Assembly: GCA_947364045.1 (NCBI GenBank)
Contig: CANARN010000011.1
Coordinates: forward strand, 1 to 52,807
Direction: 5' to 3'
Length of the DNA stretch: 52,807 nucleotides
From: an uncultured Clostridia bacterium
GTDB taxonomy: Bacteria > Bacillota > Clostridia > Oscillospirales > Acutalibacteraceae
Part shown: in pieces, positions 33,098 to 43,103 of the stretch
How positions within the stretch are numbered: the first letter of the stretch is position 1
Layout of the letters: every line of letters begins with the position of its first letter
Made by a program: the position numbers and the translations under genes
The notes under the pieces: model-generated
What the model was told of the DNA's origin: nothing
Seen by the model: only the letters and a program-made list of their open reading frames with translations
The model's database searches: none

Positions 33098-33565
33098 ATG
33101 AGAATTCTCGTTCTTTCTGACTCACACAGGAATAAATTTGCCTTATCGCAAGCTTTAAAAAATCAGCCTAACGCCGATATTGTTGTATTTTTAGGCGACG
33201 GCGAGTACGATTTTGACGCTTGCAGAAGCCTTATTAAAGCTCCGCAGGTTTATGCCGTTCGGGGAAACGGAGATTTTTATTCAGCACTGCCCGAATCACT
33301 GATTATTGAAGCAGGCGGCGCGCGTATTTACTTAACTCACGGGTATAAAGAATTTGTTAAGCACGGCACGGAAAGGCTGTTGGAAACGGCAAGGCAATAT
33401 GACTGCGCTTTAGCGCTTTACGGTCACACGCACGTTCAGAAATATGAATATGTTGACGGAGTTCATCTCTATTGCCCCGGCTCTCTTTCAAACGAGGAAT
33501 ACGGCGTTGTTGACATTACGAACAGCGGAATTATGTGTATAAATATGAAATGCAGGTGGGATTAA
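33098..33565 (+). CDS. YfcE/MJ0936-family metallophosphoesterase
   Basis: The product has 155 residues with all calcineurin-type motifs: LSDSH (Asp8, His10), LGDGEYD, RGNGD in place of the common GNCD, LTHGY and YGHTHVQK. These small enzymes cleave phosphodiesters in vitro; the natural substrate is unknown. The second of two adjacent ATG codons is used because it lies 7 bases from CGGAG. One base separates its stop from nagA, so they form an operon. Confidence 0.88.
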   Translation: MRILVLSDSHRNKFALSQALKNQPNADIVVFLGDGEYDFDACRSLIKAPQVYAVRGNGDFYSALPESLIIEAGGARIYLTHGYKEFVKHGTERLLETARQYDCALALYGHTHVQKYEYVDGVHLYCPGSLSNEEYGVVDITNSGIMCINMKCRWD

Positions 33566-33566
33566 A

Positions 33567-34712
33567 ATGCTCTTAAAAAATGTAAATGCAATATTTGAAA
33601 ATGAGATTAAAAAATGCAATGTCCTGATTGACGGCGGCAAAATCGCAAAAATTACACAGGACGAAATATCTGACAGTGAAATTCTCGACTGCGATAACCT
33701 TTATCTGTCGGCAGGCTTTATTGACTTACACGTTCACGGCGGCGGCGGTTATTCCTTTATGGATAAAGACCCCGAAAAAATAAAAAAAGCCTCTCTTGCC
33801 CATACTCTTCACGGCACAACTGGCATTTTGCCGACTATGCTCTCCTCGCCCGAAAAGGTGCTTATTGACTGCGCTGACAGAATTGCCGATGTTTCAAAGG
33901 ATTTTACTGACTCAAATATTTTGGGTGTTCACTTTGAAGGACCTTATATGTCTCCTCAAATGAGCGGCGCGCAGAGTGACGATGCAATTTTCCCTGTAAA
34001 TGTAAATTCACCGCTTTTGTCGGTGCAAAATCTTAAAATGATTACAATGGCGCCTGAGCTTGAAAATGCTCATACGCTTGCGAAAAAATTTGCGGAAAAC
34101 GGCGTTACGGTTGCTGTGGGACACACAAATGCAACCTTTGATGAAACGGAAGAGGCGGCAGACAACGGATTTTCGGATTTTACACACATTTACAATGCAA
34201 GCACGTCCACTCACAAGAAAGGTGCGTTCCGTGTTGCAGGCGCAGTTGAAGCTGCCCTTACAAATGACAAATACACCGTGCAGGTTATCGGCGATTTGCG
34301 TCATTTGCCACTGGGGCTTATACGTTTAATCTATAAATGCAAAGGCGCTGACAAAGCCTATTTCATAACAGACGGACTTGAATTTTCCGCCGCCGATTTA
34401 GCTGACGGCGAGAAAGTAGTACAGTTAAACGGCGTTCCTGCCGTGTTCAAAGACGGGGTTATGATGACGGGCGACCTTGAAAGGTTAGCGGGCAGTGCTT
34501 CGTCAATGGACGTTATTCTCAGAAACGCAGTTAAATATGTGGGGATTCCGCTTACAGATGCAGTAAAAATGGTGTCGTCAACACCTGCAAGGGTAATCAG
34601 CATTGACGGGCAAAAAGGTTTCATCAAAGAAAATTACGATGCAGACCTCGTCCTTTTTGATGAAGATATAAATATTAAAAAGGTTATGGTAAACGGAAAG
34701 TTTGTTAAATAA
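33567..34712 (+). CDS. nagA: N-acetylglucosamine-6-phosphate deacetylase NagA
   Basis: The product has 381 residues, an amidohydrolase TIM barrel. His55-x-His57 (DLHVHG), Glu124 in HFEGPYMSP, His186 in VGHTN, His207 in THIYN and the catalytic Asp269 in ITDG match the family. It removes the acetyl group from GlcNAc-6-phosphate, feeding recycled or dietary amino sugars into fructose-6-phosphate through NagB, which is not in this window. It starts one base after the phosphoesterase gene. Confidence 0.95.
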   Translation: MLLKNVNAIFENEIKKCNVLIDGGKIAKITQDEISDSEILDCDNLYLSAGFIDLHVHGGGGYSFMDKDPEKIKKASLAHTLHGTTGILPTMLSSPEKVLIDCADRIADVSKDFTDSNILGVHFEGPYMSPQMSGAQSDDAIFPVNVNSPLLSVQNLKMITMAPELENAHTLAKKFAENGVTVAVGHTNATFDETEEAADNGFSDFTHIYNASTSTHKKGAFRVAGAVEAALTNDKYTVQVIGDLRHLPLGLIRLIYKCKGADKAYFITDGLEFSAADLADGEKVVQLNGVPAVFKDGVMMTGDLERLAGSASSMDVILRNAVKYVGIPLTDAVKMVSSTPARVISIDGQKGFIKENYDADLVLFDEDINIKKVMVNGKFVK

Positions 34713-34724
34713 GGAGCAAATTTT

Positions 34725-35012
34725 ATGACAGTTTATGACCTTAACAATAAAGAATTGAAGAAAGAATTTCGTAAATTCGGAAAAACCACCTTCGGCAAGG
34801 TTGTCTTTTGCCTTGCTTACGCAATTCCCCTTGTTTCTCTGATTATATCAGTTGAAATGTTTATTTTTTCAAGACTGTACCGTGAATATGCTTGGTGTTA
34901 TAAACCTGCATTTATTATTGCACTGGTTATATGCTTTGTTTCATTCATACTCGGCTCAAGATATTTTTATAAGGAATTCCGCAATTTTTTTGACACAACG
35001 CATAAGGAATAA
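34725..35012 (+). CDS. Small two-helix membrane protein
   Basis: The product has 95 residues with two membrane segments (about 26-48 and 60-82), a basic N-terminal part (LKKEFRKFGKTTFGK) and a charged tail. AAGGAGC lies 10 bases before the ATG. It follows nagA by 12 bases and probably shares the message. Function unknown. Confidence 0.72.
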   Translation: MTVYDLNNKELKKEFRKFGKTTFGKVVFCLAYAIPLVSLIISVEMFIFSRLYREYAWCYKPAFIIALVICFVSFILGSRYFYKEFRNFFDTTHKE

Positions 35013-35076
35013 TTGGAAAAAGTAGGGCATTGGCTTGCTCAGCCGATATTTTATATCCAATGTGAATATGATTTTG

Positions 35077-35107
35077 TAGGGACAGGCTTCCATGCCTGTC
35101 CGTTTTT
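35077..35107 (+). repeat. GTAGGG palindromic element, copy near rplQ
   Basis: GTAGGG then stem GGACAGGC/GCCTGTCC (35080-35087 with 35094-35101), loop TTCCAT, and GTTTTTTG. It is almost identical to 4201-4235. Two decayed relatives lie at about 35026 and 35159. The gap 35013-35238 contains only these and the rplQ terminator. Confidence 0.75.
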
Positions 35108-35191
35108 TGTACACCCACCACGTACACTCTACACTGTAATTGCATAAAAAATATCAAAAAGTAGGGGCTGATGCTCTCACTAAAAAAATAA

Positions 35192-35216
35192 ACCCTGCCT
35201 CAAAGTGAAGCAGGGT
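35192..35216 (-). terminator. Terminator of the S10-spc-alpha supercluster
   Basis: Stem ACCCTGC/GCAGGGT (35210-35216 with 35192-35198), with a T-rich run on the minus strand, 22 bases after rplQ. Confidence 0.85.
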
Positions 35217-35238
35217 ATTTTTATTTGCTTTGACCGTA

Positions 35239-35586
35239 TTAGTCGTTAATAAGCTCAATGATGCACATTTCTGCTGCATCGCCGCGTCTCGGGCCGGTCT
35301 TGATTATACGAGTGTATCCGCCTTTTCTGTCAGCATACTTCGGAGAAACCTCTTCAATAAGCTTCTTTGCGACAGCTTCCTTTGTAATGTAGGAATAAAC
35401 CTGTCTTTTTGAATGAAGGCTGCTATCTTTACCAATGGTAATCATTTTTTCAGCCATTGCTCTGACTTCTTTTGCTCTGGTTACCGTTGTTTCAATTTGA
35501 CCGTTCTCAATAAGGTAAGTTACCATACCTCTGAGCATAGACTTACGGTGATCGCTTGTTCTGCCAAGTTTTCTTGTTCCGGGCAT
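35239..35586 (-). CDS. rplQ: 50S ribosomal protein L17
   Basis: The product has 115 residues, the short bacterial form: [20 protein letters not shown] at the start and a closing [19 protein letters not shown]. It is the last gene of the alpha operon, 17 bases after rpoA, with AAGGAG before the ATG. Confidence 0.97.
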   Translation of the reverse strand: MPGTRKLGRTSDHRKSMLRGMVTYLIENGQIETTVTRAKEVRAMAEKMITIGKDSSLHSKRQVYSYITKEAVAKKLIEEVSPKYADRKGGYTRIIKTGPRRGDAAEMCIIELIND

Positions 35587-35603
35587 TCAAAATCACTCCT
35601 TTA

Positions 35604-36554
35604 TTATTCGTCTTCCTTACGCAAAGAAAGATTGAGAGAATCAAGCTTTGCAATTACCTCGTCAAGTGATTTTCTGCCGAGGTTGCGTACTCTCATCATA
35701 TCTTCTTCTGATTTACTGATAAGCTCTTCCACTGTAAATATTCCTGCACGCTTTAAGCAGTTGAAGGAACGAACTGAAAGATCTAACTCCTCGATAACCA
35801 TTTCGAGGATCTTACCCTTTGAATCGTCATTTTTAACGATCATTGTTTCTGTTTCTCTTGCCTCTTCGGAAAGGTCAACAAAAAGGTTAAGATGGTCTGT
35901 AAGGATTTTTGCGCCGAGAGATACTGCCTCCTGCGCTGAAATAGTGCCGTCTGTCCAAATCTCAATTGACAGCTTGTCATAGTCTGTGATTTGACCGACA
36001 CGGGTATTTTCAACCGTATAGTTAACTTTTAATACGGGTGTATAGATTGAATCAATTGCAATTACGCCGATAACAGGCTGCATAATCTGCTTATTTCTTT
36101 CAGCCGAAACATAACCTCTGCCCTTGTCAGCAGTAAGCTCCATTTTAAGAGCTGCGCCTTCTTCAAGGTTAGCGATTACATGCTCGGGATTAAGAATTTC
36201 AACGTCTGAATCAGCCTTAATGTCACCTGCTGTAACTGTGCCCTTTCCGCTTGCATCAACGTAAAGTGTTTTAACTGCGTCGCCGTGAATCTTAAGAATT
36301 ACACCTTTAAGGTTCAAAACAATTTCAGTAACATCCTCTTTCACACCGTCAATGGTTGAGAATTCGTGAAGTACACCGTCAATCTTTACCGATGTAATAG
36401 CGTATCCGGGGAGTGATGACAAAAGCACACGGCGAAGGGAATTTCCCAAGGTTGTGCCGTAGCCGCGCTCTAAAGGCTCAACTACAAATTTGCCATAAGT
36501 TCCGTCGGCAGTAAGATCAAGTGCTTCAATGCCGGGCTTCTCAATTCCTATCAT
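35604..36554 (-). CDS. rpoA: RNA polymerase alpha subunit
   Basis: The product has 316 residues: the N-terminal assembly domain (1-228, [20 protein letters not shown]) and the C-terminal helix-hairpin domain (about 245-310, [35 protein letters not shown]) that contacts UP elements and activators. Length is normal. GGAGGG precedes the ATG. Confidence 0.98.
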   Translation of the reverse strand: MIGIEKPGIEALDLTADGTYGKFVVEPLERGYGTTLGNSLRRVLLSSLPGYAITSVKIDGVLHEFSTIDGVKEDVTEIVLNLKGVILKIHGDAVKTLYVDASGKGTVTAGDIKADSDVEILNPEHVIANLEEGAALKMELTADKGRGYVSAERNKQIMQPVIGVIAIDSIYTPVLKVNYTVENTRVGQITDYDKLSIEIWTDGTISAQEAVSLGAKILTDHLNLFVDLSEEARETETMIVKNDDSKGKILEMVIEELDLSVRSFNCLKRAGIFTVEELISKSEEDMMRVRNLGRKSLDEVIAKLDSLNLSLRKEDE

Positions 36555-36620
36555 GCAAAACCCTCCTAACTAAATTGCAGAAATACTCTGCGATAATAAA
36601 TAAACTAACTTACAAGCCTA

Positions 36621-37247
36621 TTATTTTGAATAGAACTCGATGATAAGATGCTCTTCAACGGGAACTCCGATTTCCTCGCGTTCGGGCATTCTTGTGATTT
36701 TTGCAGAGTTGTTTTCTGCGTCCTTGTCAAGCCATGTGGGAACGGGACGTGATGCGTTTGCCTCAAGCACTGCCTTAATCTTGTCGCTGTCAAGGCTCTT
36801 TGCTTTAATTGAAACAACATCGCCTTCTTTAAGAAGGTATGAAGGAATGTCAACCTTCTTGCCGTTTACAAGGTAATGAGCATGGATTGTAAGCTGTCTT
36901 GCTTCTGCACGGGATGAAGCCCATCCGAGAAGATAAACTACGTTATCAAGACGGCTTTCGCAGATTCTTAAAAGGTTTTCACCCGAAACACCCTGACGGC
37001 GCTCTGCCATCAGGAAATATTTGTGGAACTGACCTTCCTGAATACCGTAATAACGCTTTGCAGTCTGTTTTGCTCTGAGCTGTAAGCCGTATTCAGAAGT
37101 CTTTTTGCGGTTCTGACCGTGCTGACCGGGAGCGTATGAACGACGCTCGATAGCACATTTGCCTGTGTAGCATCTGTCGCCCTTAAGGAAGAGCTTTTTG
37201 CCTTCACGGCGGCAAAGCTTACAAACCGCACCGGTATATCTTGCCAT
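36621..37247 (-). CDS. rpsD: 30S ribosomal protein S4, zinc form
   Basis: The product has 208 residues. The N-terminus keeps four Cys ([12 protein letters not shown], then RCYTGKC), the zinc-binding version; an S4 RNA-binding domain follows at about 98-160. S4 starts 16S assembly and in many bacteria represses its own operon. The gap to rpoA is 66 bases. Confidence 0.97.
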   Translation of the reverse strand: MARYTGAVCKLCRREGKKLFLKGDRCYTGKCAIERRSYAPGQHGQNRKKTSEYGLQLRAKQTAKRYYGIQEGQFHKYFLMAERRQGVSGENLLRICESRLDNVVYLLGWASSRAEARQLTIHAHYLVNGKKVDIPSYLLKEGDVVSIKAKSLDSDKIKAVLEANASRPVPTWLDKDAENNSAKITRMPEREEIGVPVEEHLIIEFYSK

Positions 37248-37270
37248 AATTACTGTACCTCCAAATTCTG

Positions 37271-37669
37271 TTATACACGTCTTCTTTTGGGCGGACGGCA
37301 GCCGTTATGCGGAATGGGAGTAACATCTTTAATCATTGTTACTTCAAGACCTACTGTCTGAAGCGCTCTGATAGCTGCTTCACGGCCTGCTCCGGGACCC
37401 TTAACGTATACTTCAACTGTCTTCATACCGTGGTCGATAGCAATTTTTGCTGCTGTCTCCGCTGCTGTCTGTGCTGCGAAAGGAGTAGATTTACGAGAAC
37501 CTCTGAAACCCATTTCGCCGGCAGATGCCCAAGAAACTGCATTGCCCTGAACGTCGGTAATTGTTACGATTGTGTTATTGAAGGTTGATTGAATATGGAC
37601 AGCACCTTTTTCAATGTTCTTCTTTTCACGACGCTTTCTTGTAGCGCCCTTCTTTGCTGTTGTAGCCAT
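37271..37669 (-). CDS. rpsK: 30S ribosomal protein S11
   Basis: The product has 132 residues: a basic N-terminus ([16 protein letters not shown]), [16 protein letters not shown], and the C-terminal [18 protein letters not shown]. Part of the platform of the 30S subunit. It follows rpsM by 18 bases. Confidence 0.98.
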   Translation of the reverse strand: MATTAKKGATRKRREKKNIEKGAVHIQSTFNNTIVTITDVQGNAVSWASAGEMGFRGSRKSTPFAAQTAAETAAKIAIDHGMKTVEVYVKGPGAGREAAIRALQTVGLEVTMIKDVTPIPHNGCRPPKRRRV

Positions 37670-37687
37670 TTACAATTCCCTCCTCGC

Positions 37688-38056
37688 TTATTTCTTCTTG
37701 TTAGCGATTGTTTTCTTCGGACCCTTACGAGTACGAGCGTTTGTCTTTGAACGCTGACCTCTTACGGGAAGGCCTTTACGGTGGCGAACTCCTCTGTAAC
37801 AACCAATTTCAATAAGTCTTTTAATGTCAAAAGCTGTTTCTCTTCTAAGGTCACCCTCAACCTTTACGTTGTGGTCGATATACTCACGAAGCTTTGAAAC
37901 ATCCTCTTCGGTCAAATCCTTAACACGTGTGTCGGGATTGATACCTGTTGCAGCAACGATGTCGCTGGCTGTTTTTCTGCCTATACCGAAAATATAAGTA
38001 AGAGCGATTTCTACTCTCTTTTCTCTCGGCAAGTCAACACCTGAAATACGAGCCAT
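37688..38056 (-). CDS. rpsM: 30S ribosomal protein S13
   Basis: The product has 122 residues with [20 protein letters not shown], a [10 protein letters not shown] helix-hairpin motif and a basic end ([17 protein letters not shown]). It lies in the head of the 30S and contacts P-site tRNA. An unusually long leader of 139 bases separates it from rpmJ. Confidence 0.98.
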   Translation of the reverse strand: MARISGVDLPREKRVEIALTYIFGIGRKTASDIVAATGINPDTRVKDLTEEDVSKLREYIDHNVKVEGDLRRETAFDIKRLIEIGCYRGVRHRKGLPVRGQRSKTNARTRKGPKKTIANKKK

Positions 38057-38195
38057 TTACTGTTGCACCTCCATTTTAATTCTGTCGGCATAAAGCCTTA
38101 AATTTAGGTATCGTTCTTTAGTACTTTAAGAACGATTGAGCATTAGCGCCGAAATAAACCCATACCGCCCTGCAGTGACGGCATCTAAGTGTATC
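38057..38195 (-). promoter_or_regulatory. Long rpmJ-rpsM spacer with perfect 9-bp hairpin
   Basis: Most gaps in this cluster are under 25 bases; this one is 139. It contains a perfect stem ATCGTTCTT/AAGAACGAT (38110-38118 with 38128-38136) and a weaker GCCG/GCGG foldback at about 38160-38190. The position equals the S4-binding alpha-operon leader of other bacteria, so autoregulation is plausible. Confidence 0.5.
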
Positions 38196-38309
38196 TTAGC
38201 CCTGACGCTGCTTATGCTTCGGGTTTTCACAGATAACCATGATTTTACCCTTACGCTTAATAACTTTGCATTTTTCACAAATTTTCTTGACAGAAGGTCT
38301 AACTTTCAT
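38196..38309 (-). CDS. rpmJ: 50S ribosomal protein L36, zinc form
   Basis: The product has 37 residues, [20 protein letters not shown] then [17 protein letters not shown]. The Cys pair CEKC with a later Cys and His gives the zinc-binding version. GGAGG lies 9 bases before the ATG. Confidence 0.97.
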   Translation of the reverse strand: MKVRPSVKKICEKCKVIKRKGKIMVICENPKHKQRQG

Positions 38310-38342
38310 TTTTTCTACCTCCTAAAATAATGCTGTCAAAAA

Positions 38343-38561
38343 TTATTTTGAACGCCATGTAATTCTGCCGTTGTTAAGGTCATACGGTGAAAGCTCAACC
38401 GTTACCTTGTCGCCTGCAAGAATTCTGATGTAGTTCATACGAAGCTTACCCGAAATTCGGGCGTGTATCTGATGTCCGTTCTCAAGCTCTACAATAAACA
38501 TTGTATTGGGAAGCACCTCGACAACAGTACCCTCAACTTCAATCATATCCTGTTTTGCCAT
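38343..38561 (-). CDS. infA: Translation initiation factor IF-1
   Basis: The product has 72 residues, a single S1/OB fold with [20 protein letters not shown] and [16 protein letters not shown]. It covers the A site during initiation. It begins 4 bases after the KOW gene. Confidence 0.98.
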   Translation of the reverse strand: MAKQDMIEVEGTVVEVLPNTMFIVELENGHQIHARISGKLRMNYIRILAGDKVTVELSPYDLNNGRITWRSK

Positions 38562-38565
38562 AACA

Positions 38566-38802
38566 TCAAACCTCGCTTAACAATATTTTTCTTAAAGCTC
38601 TGTCCGTTAACGGAAGCAAATGCGAAATATTTTTTTCCGTCAGCTCAACGTGCTTGGGATTCTTCCTTTTGGGGTTATTCAAGGTTCTTTCCCTGCCGTC
38701 TGCAAGATAGAGAAACTTTTCATCTGCTTCAATTACACACATTAATCTGCCTTTTTCTTTGCCTTTCCGGCAAATAACAAGTTGCCCCTGACCTGCCTTC
38801 AT
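38566..38802 (-). CDS. KOW-domain RNA-binding protein
   Basis: The product has 78 residues. The first 35 form a KOW motif ([20 protein letters not shown]) like that of L14e/L24; the rest is a basic stretch ([14 protein letters not shown]) and a helix. A gene of this kind sits between map and infA in many Clostridia. It is often annotated as KOW domain-containing or L14e-like, with unknown role in translation. Confidence 0.88.
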   Translation of the reverse strand: MKAGQGQLVICRKGKEKGRLMCVIEADEKFLYLADGRERTLNNPKRKNPKHVELTEKNISHLLPLTDRALRKILLSEV

Positions 38803-38813
38803 AAGAATTCACC

Positions 38814-39566
38814 TCATAAAGCCTGCGTCAAAATAATCGGTCCATTGCTTGTAATGGCAATTGTATGTTCAAAATGCGCGGACAATTTTCCGTCAAGCGT
38901 TTTTACGGTCCAACCGTCCGACATCTGCCTGACTTCTTTTTTTCCCATATTGATCATAGGCTCAATAGCAATGGTCATTCCGGGTAAGAGGCGCTGACCT
39001 CTTCCGGCTGTTCCGTAATTCGGAACCGATGGGTCCTCATGAAGCTTCGTCCCTACACCGTGACCGGTGTACTCGCGAACCACCGAAAAGCCCCGCTCTT
39101 CGCAATAGACCTGAACGGCATTTGCTATATCGCCGATTCTGTTGCCTGTGACAGCCTGTTCAATGCCTTTATAAAGGCTCTCCCTGGTTGTGTCGCACAG
39201 CCGCTTCGCTTCTTCGGAAATTTTTCCGACTGCGAAAGTAGCAGCATTATCGCCGTTATAGCCGTCCACCTTTGCGCCTAAGTCGATGCTTACGATGTCC
39301 CCTTCTTCCAGCACTCTCGTTTTTGATGGAATGCCGTGAATGACCTCATCATTTATGGAAATACATGCGGTAGCAGGAAAACCGTAAAGATTTAAAAAGT
39401 TCGGCTCTGCGCCCTGCTTTTTAATGTAACGGTATGCAATCCTATCAATTTCATAGGTAGTAATACCCGGTTTAACCGCTTCGCCTGCTACCTGTAATGC
39501 CCCCGCAGAGATAATGCAAGCTTTTCGCATTTTCTCAATCTCTTTCGCGGTTCTAAGCACTATCAT
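38814..39566 (-). CDS. map: Methionine aminopeptidase, type I
   Basis: The product has 250 residues with the pita-bread metal ligands in order: an Asp in SIDLGAKVDGYNGDNA (two), His in EYTGHGVGTKLHEDP, Glu in IAIEPMINMG and a last Glu in AHFEHTIAIT. It removes the initiator Met. The ATG at 39566 lies one base after the adk stop with TTGGAGG upstream; the longer version would overlap adk. Confidence 0.97.
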   Translation of the reverse strand: MIVLRTAKEIEKMRKACIISAGALQVAGEAVKPGITTYEIDRIAYRYIKKQGAEPNFLNLYGFPATACISINDEVIHGIPSKTRVLEEGDIVSIDLGAKVDGYNGDNAATFAVGKISEEAKRLCDTTRESLYKGIEQAVTGNRIGDIANAVQVYCEERGFSVVREYTGHGVGTKLHEDPSVPNYGTAGRGQRLLPGMTIAIEPMINMGKKEVRQMSDGWTVKTLDGKLSAHFEHTIAITSNGPIILTQAL

Positions 39567-39567
39567 G

Positions 39568-40200
39568 TTAATCCTCCAAAGCTTTGAAGACAAGAGCAGT
39601 AGTATCGGCTACTTCCTCCTGACCTTCCACTAAAACGAGCTTGCCCGTTTTAGCGTAGTAATCTTTAAGCGGTTCAGTCTGTTCGTGATAAACGTTAAGT
39701 CTGTCAATAACCGTTTCGGGCTTGTCATCCTTACGCTGAACAATTGGGTCGCCGCAAACATCGCAGATGCCTTCCTGTTTGGGCTTTTTGTATTCAAGAT
39801 GATAAGTTGCGCCGCACTTTAAGCAAACACGTCTGCCTGAAAGACGGGCGGTAATCTTTTCATCCGGTACTTCAATATCAACAACCTTGTCAATATTGAT
39901 GCCCATAGCGTCAAGAGCCTCTGCTTGCGGTATTGTTCTCGGAAAGCCGTCAAGAATAAAGCCTGCCTTGCAGTCATCCTCAGCGAGTCTTTCTTTGATA
40001 ATACCTATAACTACCTCATCAGGTACTAACGCGCCGGCGTCGATATAGGACTTAGCTTTAAGCCCCATATCAGTACCGTTTTTCAGCGCTTCTCTGATGA
40101 TATTACCTGTTGATACAGCGGGAATATTGTATTTTTCACAAATTTTCTCCGCCTGTGTTCCTTTTCCTGCGCCCGGAGCGCCTAAAAGAATCAAATTCAT
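39568..40200 (-). CDS. adk: Adenylate kinase, zinc-LID form
   Basis: The product has 210 residues with the P-loop GAPGAGKGTQAEKI, DGFPRTIPQAEAL and the LID holding four Cys (CLKCGATYH and CDVCGDPI), the zinc form typical of Gram-positives. It interconverts AMP, ADP and ATP. It lies between secY and map, the standard place. Confidence 0.98.
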   Translation of the reverse strand: MNLILLGAPGAGKGTQAEKICEKYNIPAVSTGNIIREALKNGTDMGLKAKSYIDAGALVPDEVVIGIIKERLAEDDCKAGFILDGFPRTIPQAEALDAMGINIDKVVDIEVPDEKITARLSGRRVCLKCGATYHLEYKKPKQEGICDVCGDPIVQRKDDKPETVIDRLNVYHEQTEPLKDYYAKTGKLVLVEGQEEVADTTALVFKALED

Positions 40201-40218
40201 ACAGTTAACCTCCGAGAA

Positions 40219-41559
40219 TTAGTCAAGAAATCCCTTGTAATGACGCATCATCATCTGGCTTTCAAGCTGCTTCTGAGTTTCAAGCGCAACGCCTACCAAA
40301 ATGATAATCGACGTACCGCCGACTGCAAGGTTCATACCTGTATGGTTAACAGTTACAAGCCAAGCAAGCTGTGAGAAGAGAATCGGGAAGAGTGCAACAA
40401 CCGAAAGAAGAAGAGCACCCAAAAGCGTGATTCTGTTGAGAACCTTTGTAATGTAAGAAATTGTGGGCTTACCGGGGCGAATACCCGGGATTGAACCGCT
40501 GTTCTTACGAAGGTTATCAGCCATATCAATCGGATTATACTGAATTGCCGCATAGAAATATGCGAAGAAAATGATGAAAAGGAAATAAATTGTTCCGTAG
40601 AACGCGTGCGTCTGACCGAGCCAAACCTGAGTAAGTTTGTACCAGAAGCTGCCCTTTGTTCCGGGAGCAAACATTGCGATTGTGGGAAGAATTGAGAGAA
40701 CAGATGATGCAAAGATGATGGGGAGAACACCGCACATATTAACCTTAATCGGCATATGAGTATTCTGACCGCCGTACATTTTACGGCCTACAACACGCTT
40801 TGCGTACTGAACGGGAATTCTTCTCTCCGCATTGTCCATCCAAACAATGTAAAAAATCATACCAATAAGAGCAATTGCCGCAATCGGTACAAGAACATAG
40901 TAACGACCTTTTGCACCGCCCATATTGAGATACTGATAAAGACTTGTGATTGTGGCTGGCATACGCGCTACGATACCTGCAAAAAGTATCATTGAAATAC
41001 CGTTTCCGATACCCTTGTCGTTAATACGCTCACCGAGCCACATAACAATAACCGTACCCGCTGTGTAGCAAAGAATTATTACAAGTGCTTCAAAAATATT
41101 AAAGAAAGTGAGCTTTGCTCCTGTGCCTGTCATAGGAACAAGAAAATTATTTGCTCTGATATAGAAGAAATAAGCAACGCTCTGAAGAAGACCTAGCGCT
41201 AATGAAGAATATCTTGTGATTCTCTCCATTTTCTTTCTGCCCTCTTCGCCTTCTTTTGAAAGGTTCTGAAGATAGGGAATAGCTACTGTTAAGAGCTGAA
41301 TAATAATAGATGCATTGATGTACGGAGTGATTGAAAGTGCGAAAAGAGTACCGTAGTTAAATGCATTACCGGTCATCATTGAAAGGTAAGTAACAAATGT
41401 ACCCGCAGTTTCTTCTCCGAAAAGTCCGTTCTCTGCAATATTAGTGAACGGAACAGGAAGTGCTGAGCCGATTCTGTAAATTAAAATGATAATACCGGTG
41501 AAAATAAGCTTTTTACGAATGTCTGCTATTTTCCAAGCATTTGCAAAAGTTCGGAACAC
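40219..41559 (-). CDS. secY: Preprotein translocase subunit SecY
   Basis: The product has 446 residues with ten predicted membrane segments; typical stretches are IYRIGSALPVPF near the start, QLLTVAIPYLQNLSKEGEEG, and ENLRK-like ADNLRKNSGSIPGIRPGKPT. It forms the protein-conducting channel. The start is a GTG 2 bases after the rplO stop. Confidence 0.98.
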   Translation of the reverse strand: MFRTFANAWKIADIRKKLIFTGIIILIYRIGSALPVPFTNIAENGLFGEETAGTFVTYLSMMTGNAFNYGTLFALSITPYINASIIIQLLTVAIPYLQNLSKEGEEGRKKMERITRYSSLALGLLQSVAYFFYIRANNFLVPMTGTGAKLTFFNIFEALVIILCYTAGTVIVMWLGERINDKGIGNGISMILFAGIVARMPATITSLYQYLNMGGAKGRYYVLVPIAAIALIGMIFYIVWMDNAERRIPVQYAKRVVGRKMYGGQNTHMPIKVNMCGVLPIIFASSVLSILPTIAMFAPGTKGSFWYKLTQVWLGQTHAFYGTIYFLFIIFFAYFYAAIQYNPIDMADNLRKNSGSIPGIRPGKPTISYITKVLNRITLLGALLLSVVALFPILFSQLAWLVTVNHTGMNLAVGGTSIIILVGVALETQKQLESQMMMRHYKGFLD

Positions 41560-41561
41560 GG

Positions 41562-42002
41562 TCAGATCACCTCAGCCTTTCCGCCTGCTGCTTCAATCTT
41601 CTGCTGAGCAGAAGCTGAAAAAGCATTTGCTTTAACAGTAAGCTTCTTGCTGATTTCGCCGTTTCCTAATACTTTTACTCCGTCAAGAGCTTTCTTTACG
41701 AGGCCTGCGTTAATGAGGGCCTCAACGTCAACAACAGCGCCGTCTTCAAATACATTAAGTGCTGAAACATTAACTGCTGTAATTTCCTTTGCGAATATAT
41801 TGTTAAATCCGCGCTTGGGAAGACGTCTTTGCAAAGGCATCTGACCGCCCTCAAAACCGGGACGCATACCTCTGCCTGCACGGGCCTTCTGACCCTTGTG
41901 ACCTTTACCGGCTGTTTTACCCTGACCCGAAGCAGGACCTCTGCCTATACGCTTAACGTCCTTCTTGGAACCAGCTGCCGGAGCGAGTTCGTGCAATTTC
42001 AT
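41562..42002 (-). CDS. rplO: 50S ribosomal protein L15
   Basis: The product has 146 residues: [20 protein letters not shown], the Gly-rich [20 protein letters not shown], and a C-terminal beta domain. It follows rpmD by 12 bases. Confidence 0.98.
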   Translation of the reverse strand: MKLHELAPAAGSKKDVKRIGRGPASGQGKTAGKGHKGQKARAGRGMRPGFEGGQMPLQRRLPKRGFNNIFAKEITAVNVSALNVFEDGAVVDVEALINAGLVKKALDGVKVLGNGEISKKLTVKANAFSASAQQKIEAAGGKAEVI

Positions 42003-42014
42003 ATTAGCACCTCC

Positions 42015-42194
42015 TTAAGCCTTAGTAACCTCTATAAGATGTGAAATCTTCTTAATTTTACCCTGAGTCGGAGCATTGTCGGGCTGAATTGCCTTATCTC
42101 CGATTTTTCTGAGACCAAGTGCATGGGCAGTGGCAATCTGGTCTTTCTTTGAACCGATAAGACTCTTTACGAGTTTTACTTCAACGTTTGCCAT
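42015..42194 (-). CDS. rpmD: 50S ribosomal protein L30
   Basis: The product has 59 residues, [20 protein letters not shown], then [13 protein letters not shown] and a C-terminal [12 protein letters not shown]. It is the bacterial short form and fills the gap between rpsE and rplO. Confidence 0.97.
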   Translation of the reverse strand: MANVEVKLVKSLIGSKKDQIATAHALGLRKIGDKAIQPDNAPTQGKIKKISHLIEVTKA

Positions 42195-42207
42195 TTTAGC
42201 ACGCTCC

Positions 42208-42708
42208 TTAATCTAAAATTTCTTTAACTGACTTGCCCCTGATAGCTGCAACCTCGTCTGCGTTGCGGAGCTTTGAAAGACCGTCAACTGTAGCACGAAC
42301 TACATTGCAGGGATTGTTGGAGCGAAGTGCCTTTGAACGAATGTCCTTAATACCTACCATTTCAATAACGGCACGTACGGGACCGCCTGCGATAACACCG
42401 GTACCGGGAGCAGCGGGTTTAAGAAGAACTACGCCTGCGCCGTATTTACCTGTGATTTCGTGAGGAATTGTTGTTCCCTTAAGAGCAACTTTAATAAGAT
42501 TTTTCTTTGCATCTTCAATACCCTTGCGGATAGCGTCCGGAACCTCGCTTGATTTACCGAGTCCGAAGCCGATGATGCCGTTACCGTCGCCGACAACTAC
42601 TAAAGCGGAGAATTTCATAATACGGCCGCCTTTAACAGTTTTGGAAACACGGTTGATAGCAACTACTCTTTCCTGAAGTTCAATTCCTGAAGCATCAATT
42701 TTAGCCAT
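42208..42708 (-). CDS. rpsE: 30S ribosomal protein S5
   Basis: The product has 166 residues: an S5 N-terminal dsRNA-like domain ([39 protein letters not shown]) and a C-terminal domain ([20 protein letters not shown]). It shapes decoding accuracy. AAAGGAG is next to the ATG. Confidence 0.98.
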   Translation of the reverse strand: MAKIDASGIELQERVVAINRVSKTVKGGRIMKFSALVVVGDGNGIIGFGLGKSSEVPDAIRKGIEDAKKNLIKVALKGTTIPHEITGKYGAGVVLLKPAAPGTGVIAGGPVRAVIEMVGIKDIRSKALRSNNPCNVVRATVDGLSKLRNADEVAAIRGKSVKEILD

Positions 42709-42725
42709 TTTGATTTTCTCCTTTC

Positions 42726-43085
42726 TTAGAAGTTAAGGCCGCCCTCACGGGCACCCTCTGCAAGAGCTGCGACTCTGCCCTGATAAACATAGCCGCCTCT
42801 GTCAAATACAACGTCTGTAATATTCTTTTCTTTTGCGCGTTCTGCAAGAAGCTCGCCAACCTTTTTAGCTGCCTCTTTGTTTCCGCCGTACTGTGCAAAG
42901 TCCTTCTCTGTTGTTGAAGCAGAAGCAAGTGTTACGCCTGCCTCGTCATCAATAAGCTGAGCGTAAATATGCTGGAGAGAACGGAACACATTAAGACGAG
43001 GGCACTGCGCTGTGCCTGAAATTTTAGCGCGGACTCTTTTGTGTCTTTTGAGTCTGGCTTTTTTAGAATCCGGTCTTGTAACCAT
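42726..43085 (-). CDS. rplR: 50S ribosomal protein L18
   Basis: The product has 119 residues with [20 protein letters not shown] at the start, [18 protein letters not shown], and the closing [20 protein letters not shown]. It binds 5S rRNA. Confidence 0.98.
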   Translation of the reverse strand: MVTRPDSKKARLKRHKRVRAKISGTAQCPRLNVFRSLQHIYAQLIDDEAGVTLASASTTEKDFAQYGGNKEAAKKVGELLAERAKEKNITDVVFDRGGYVYQGRVAALAEGAREGGLNF

Positions 43086-43103
43086 AGCTTAATACTCCTC
43101 CTA

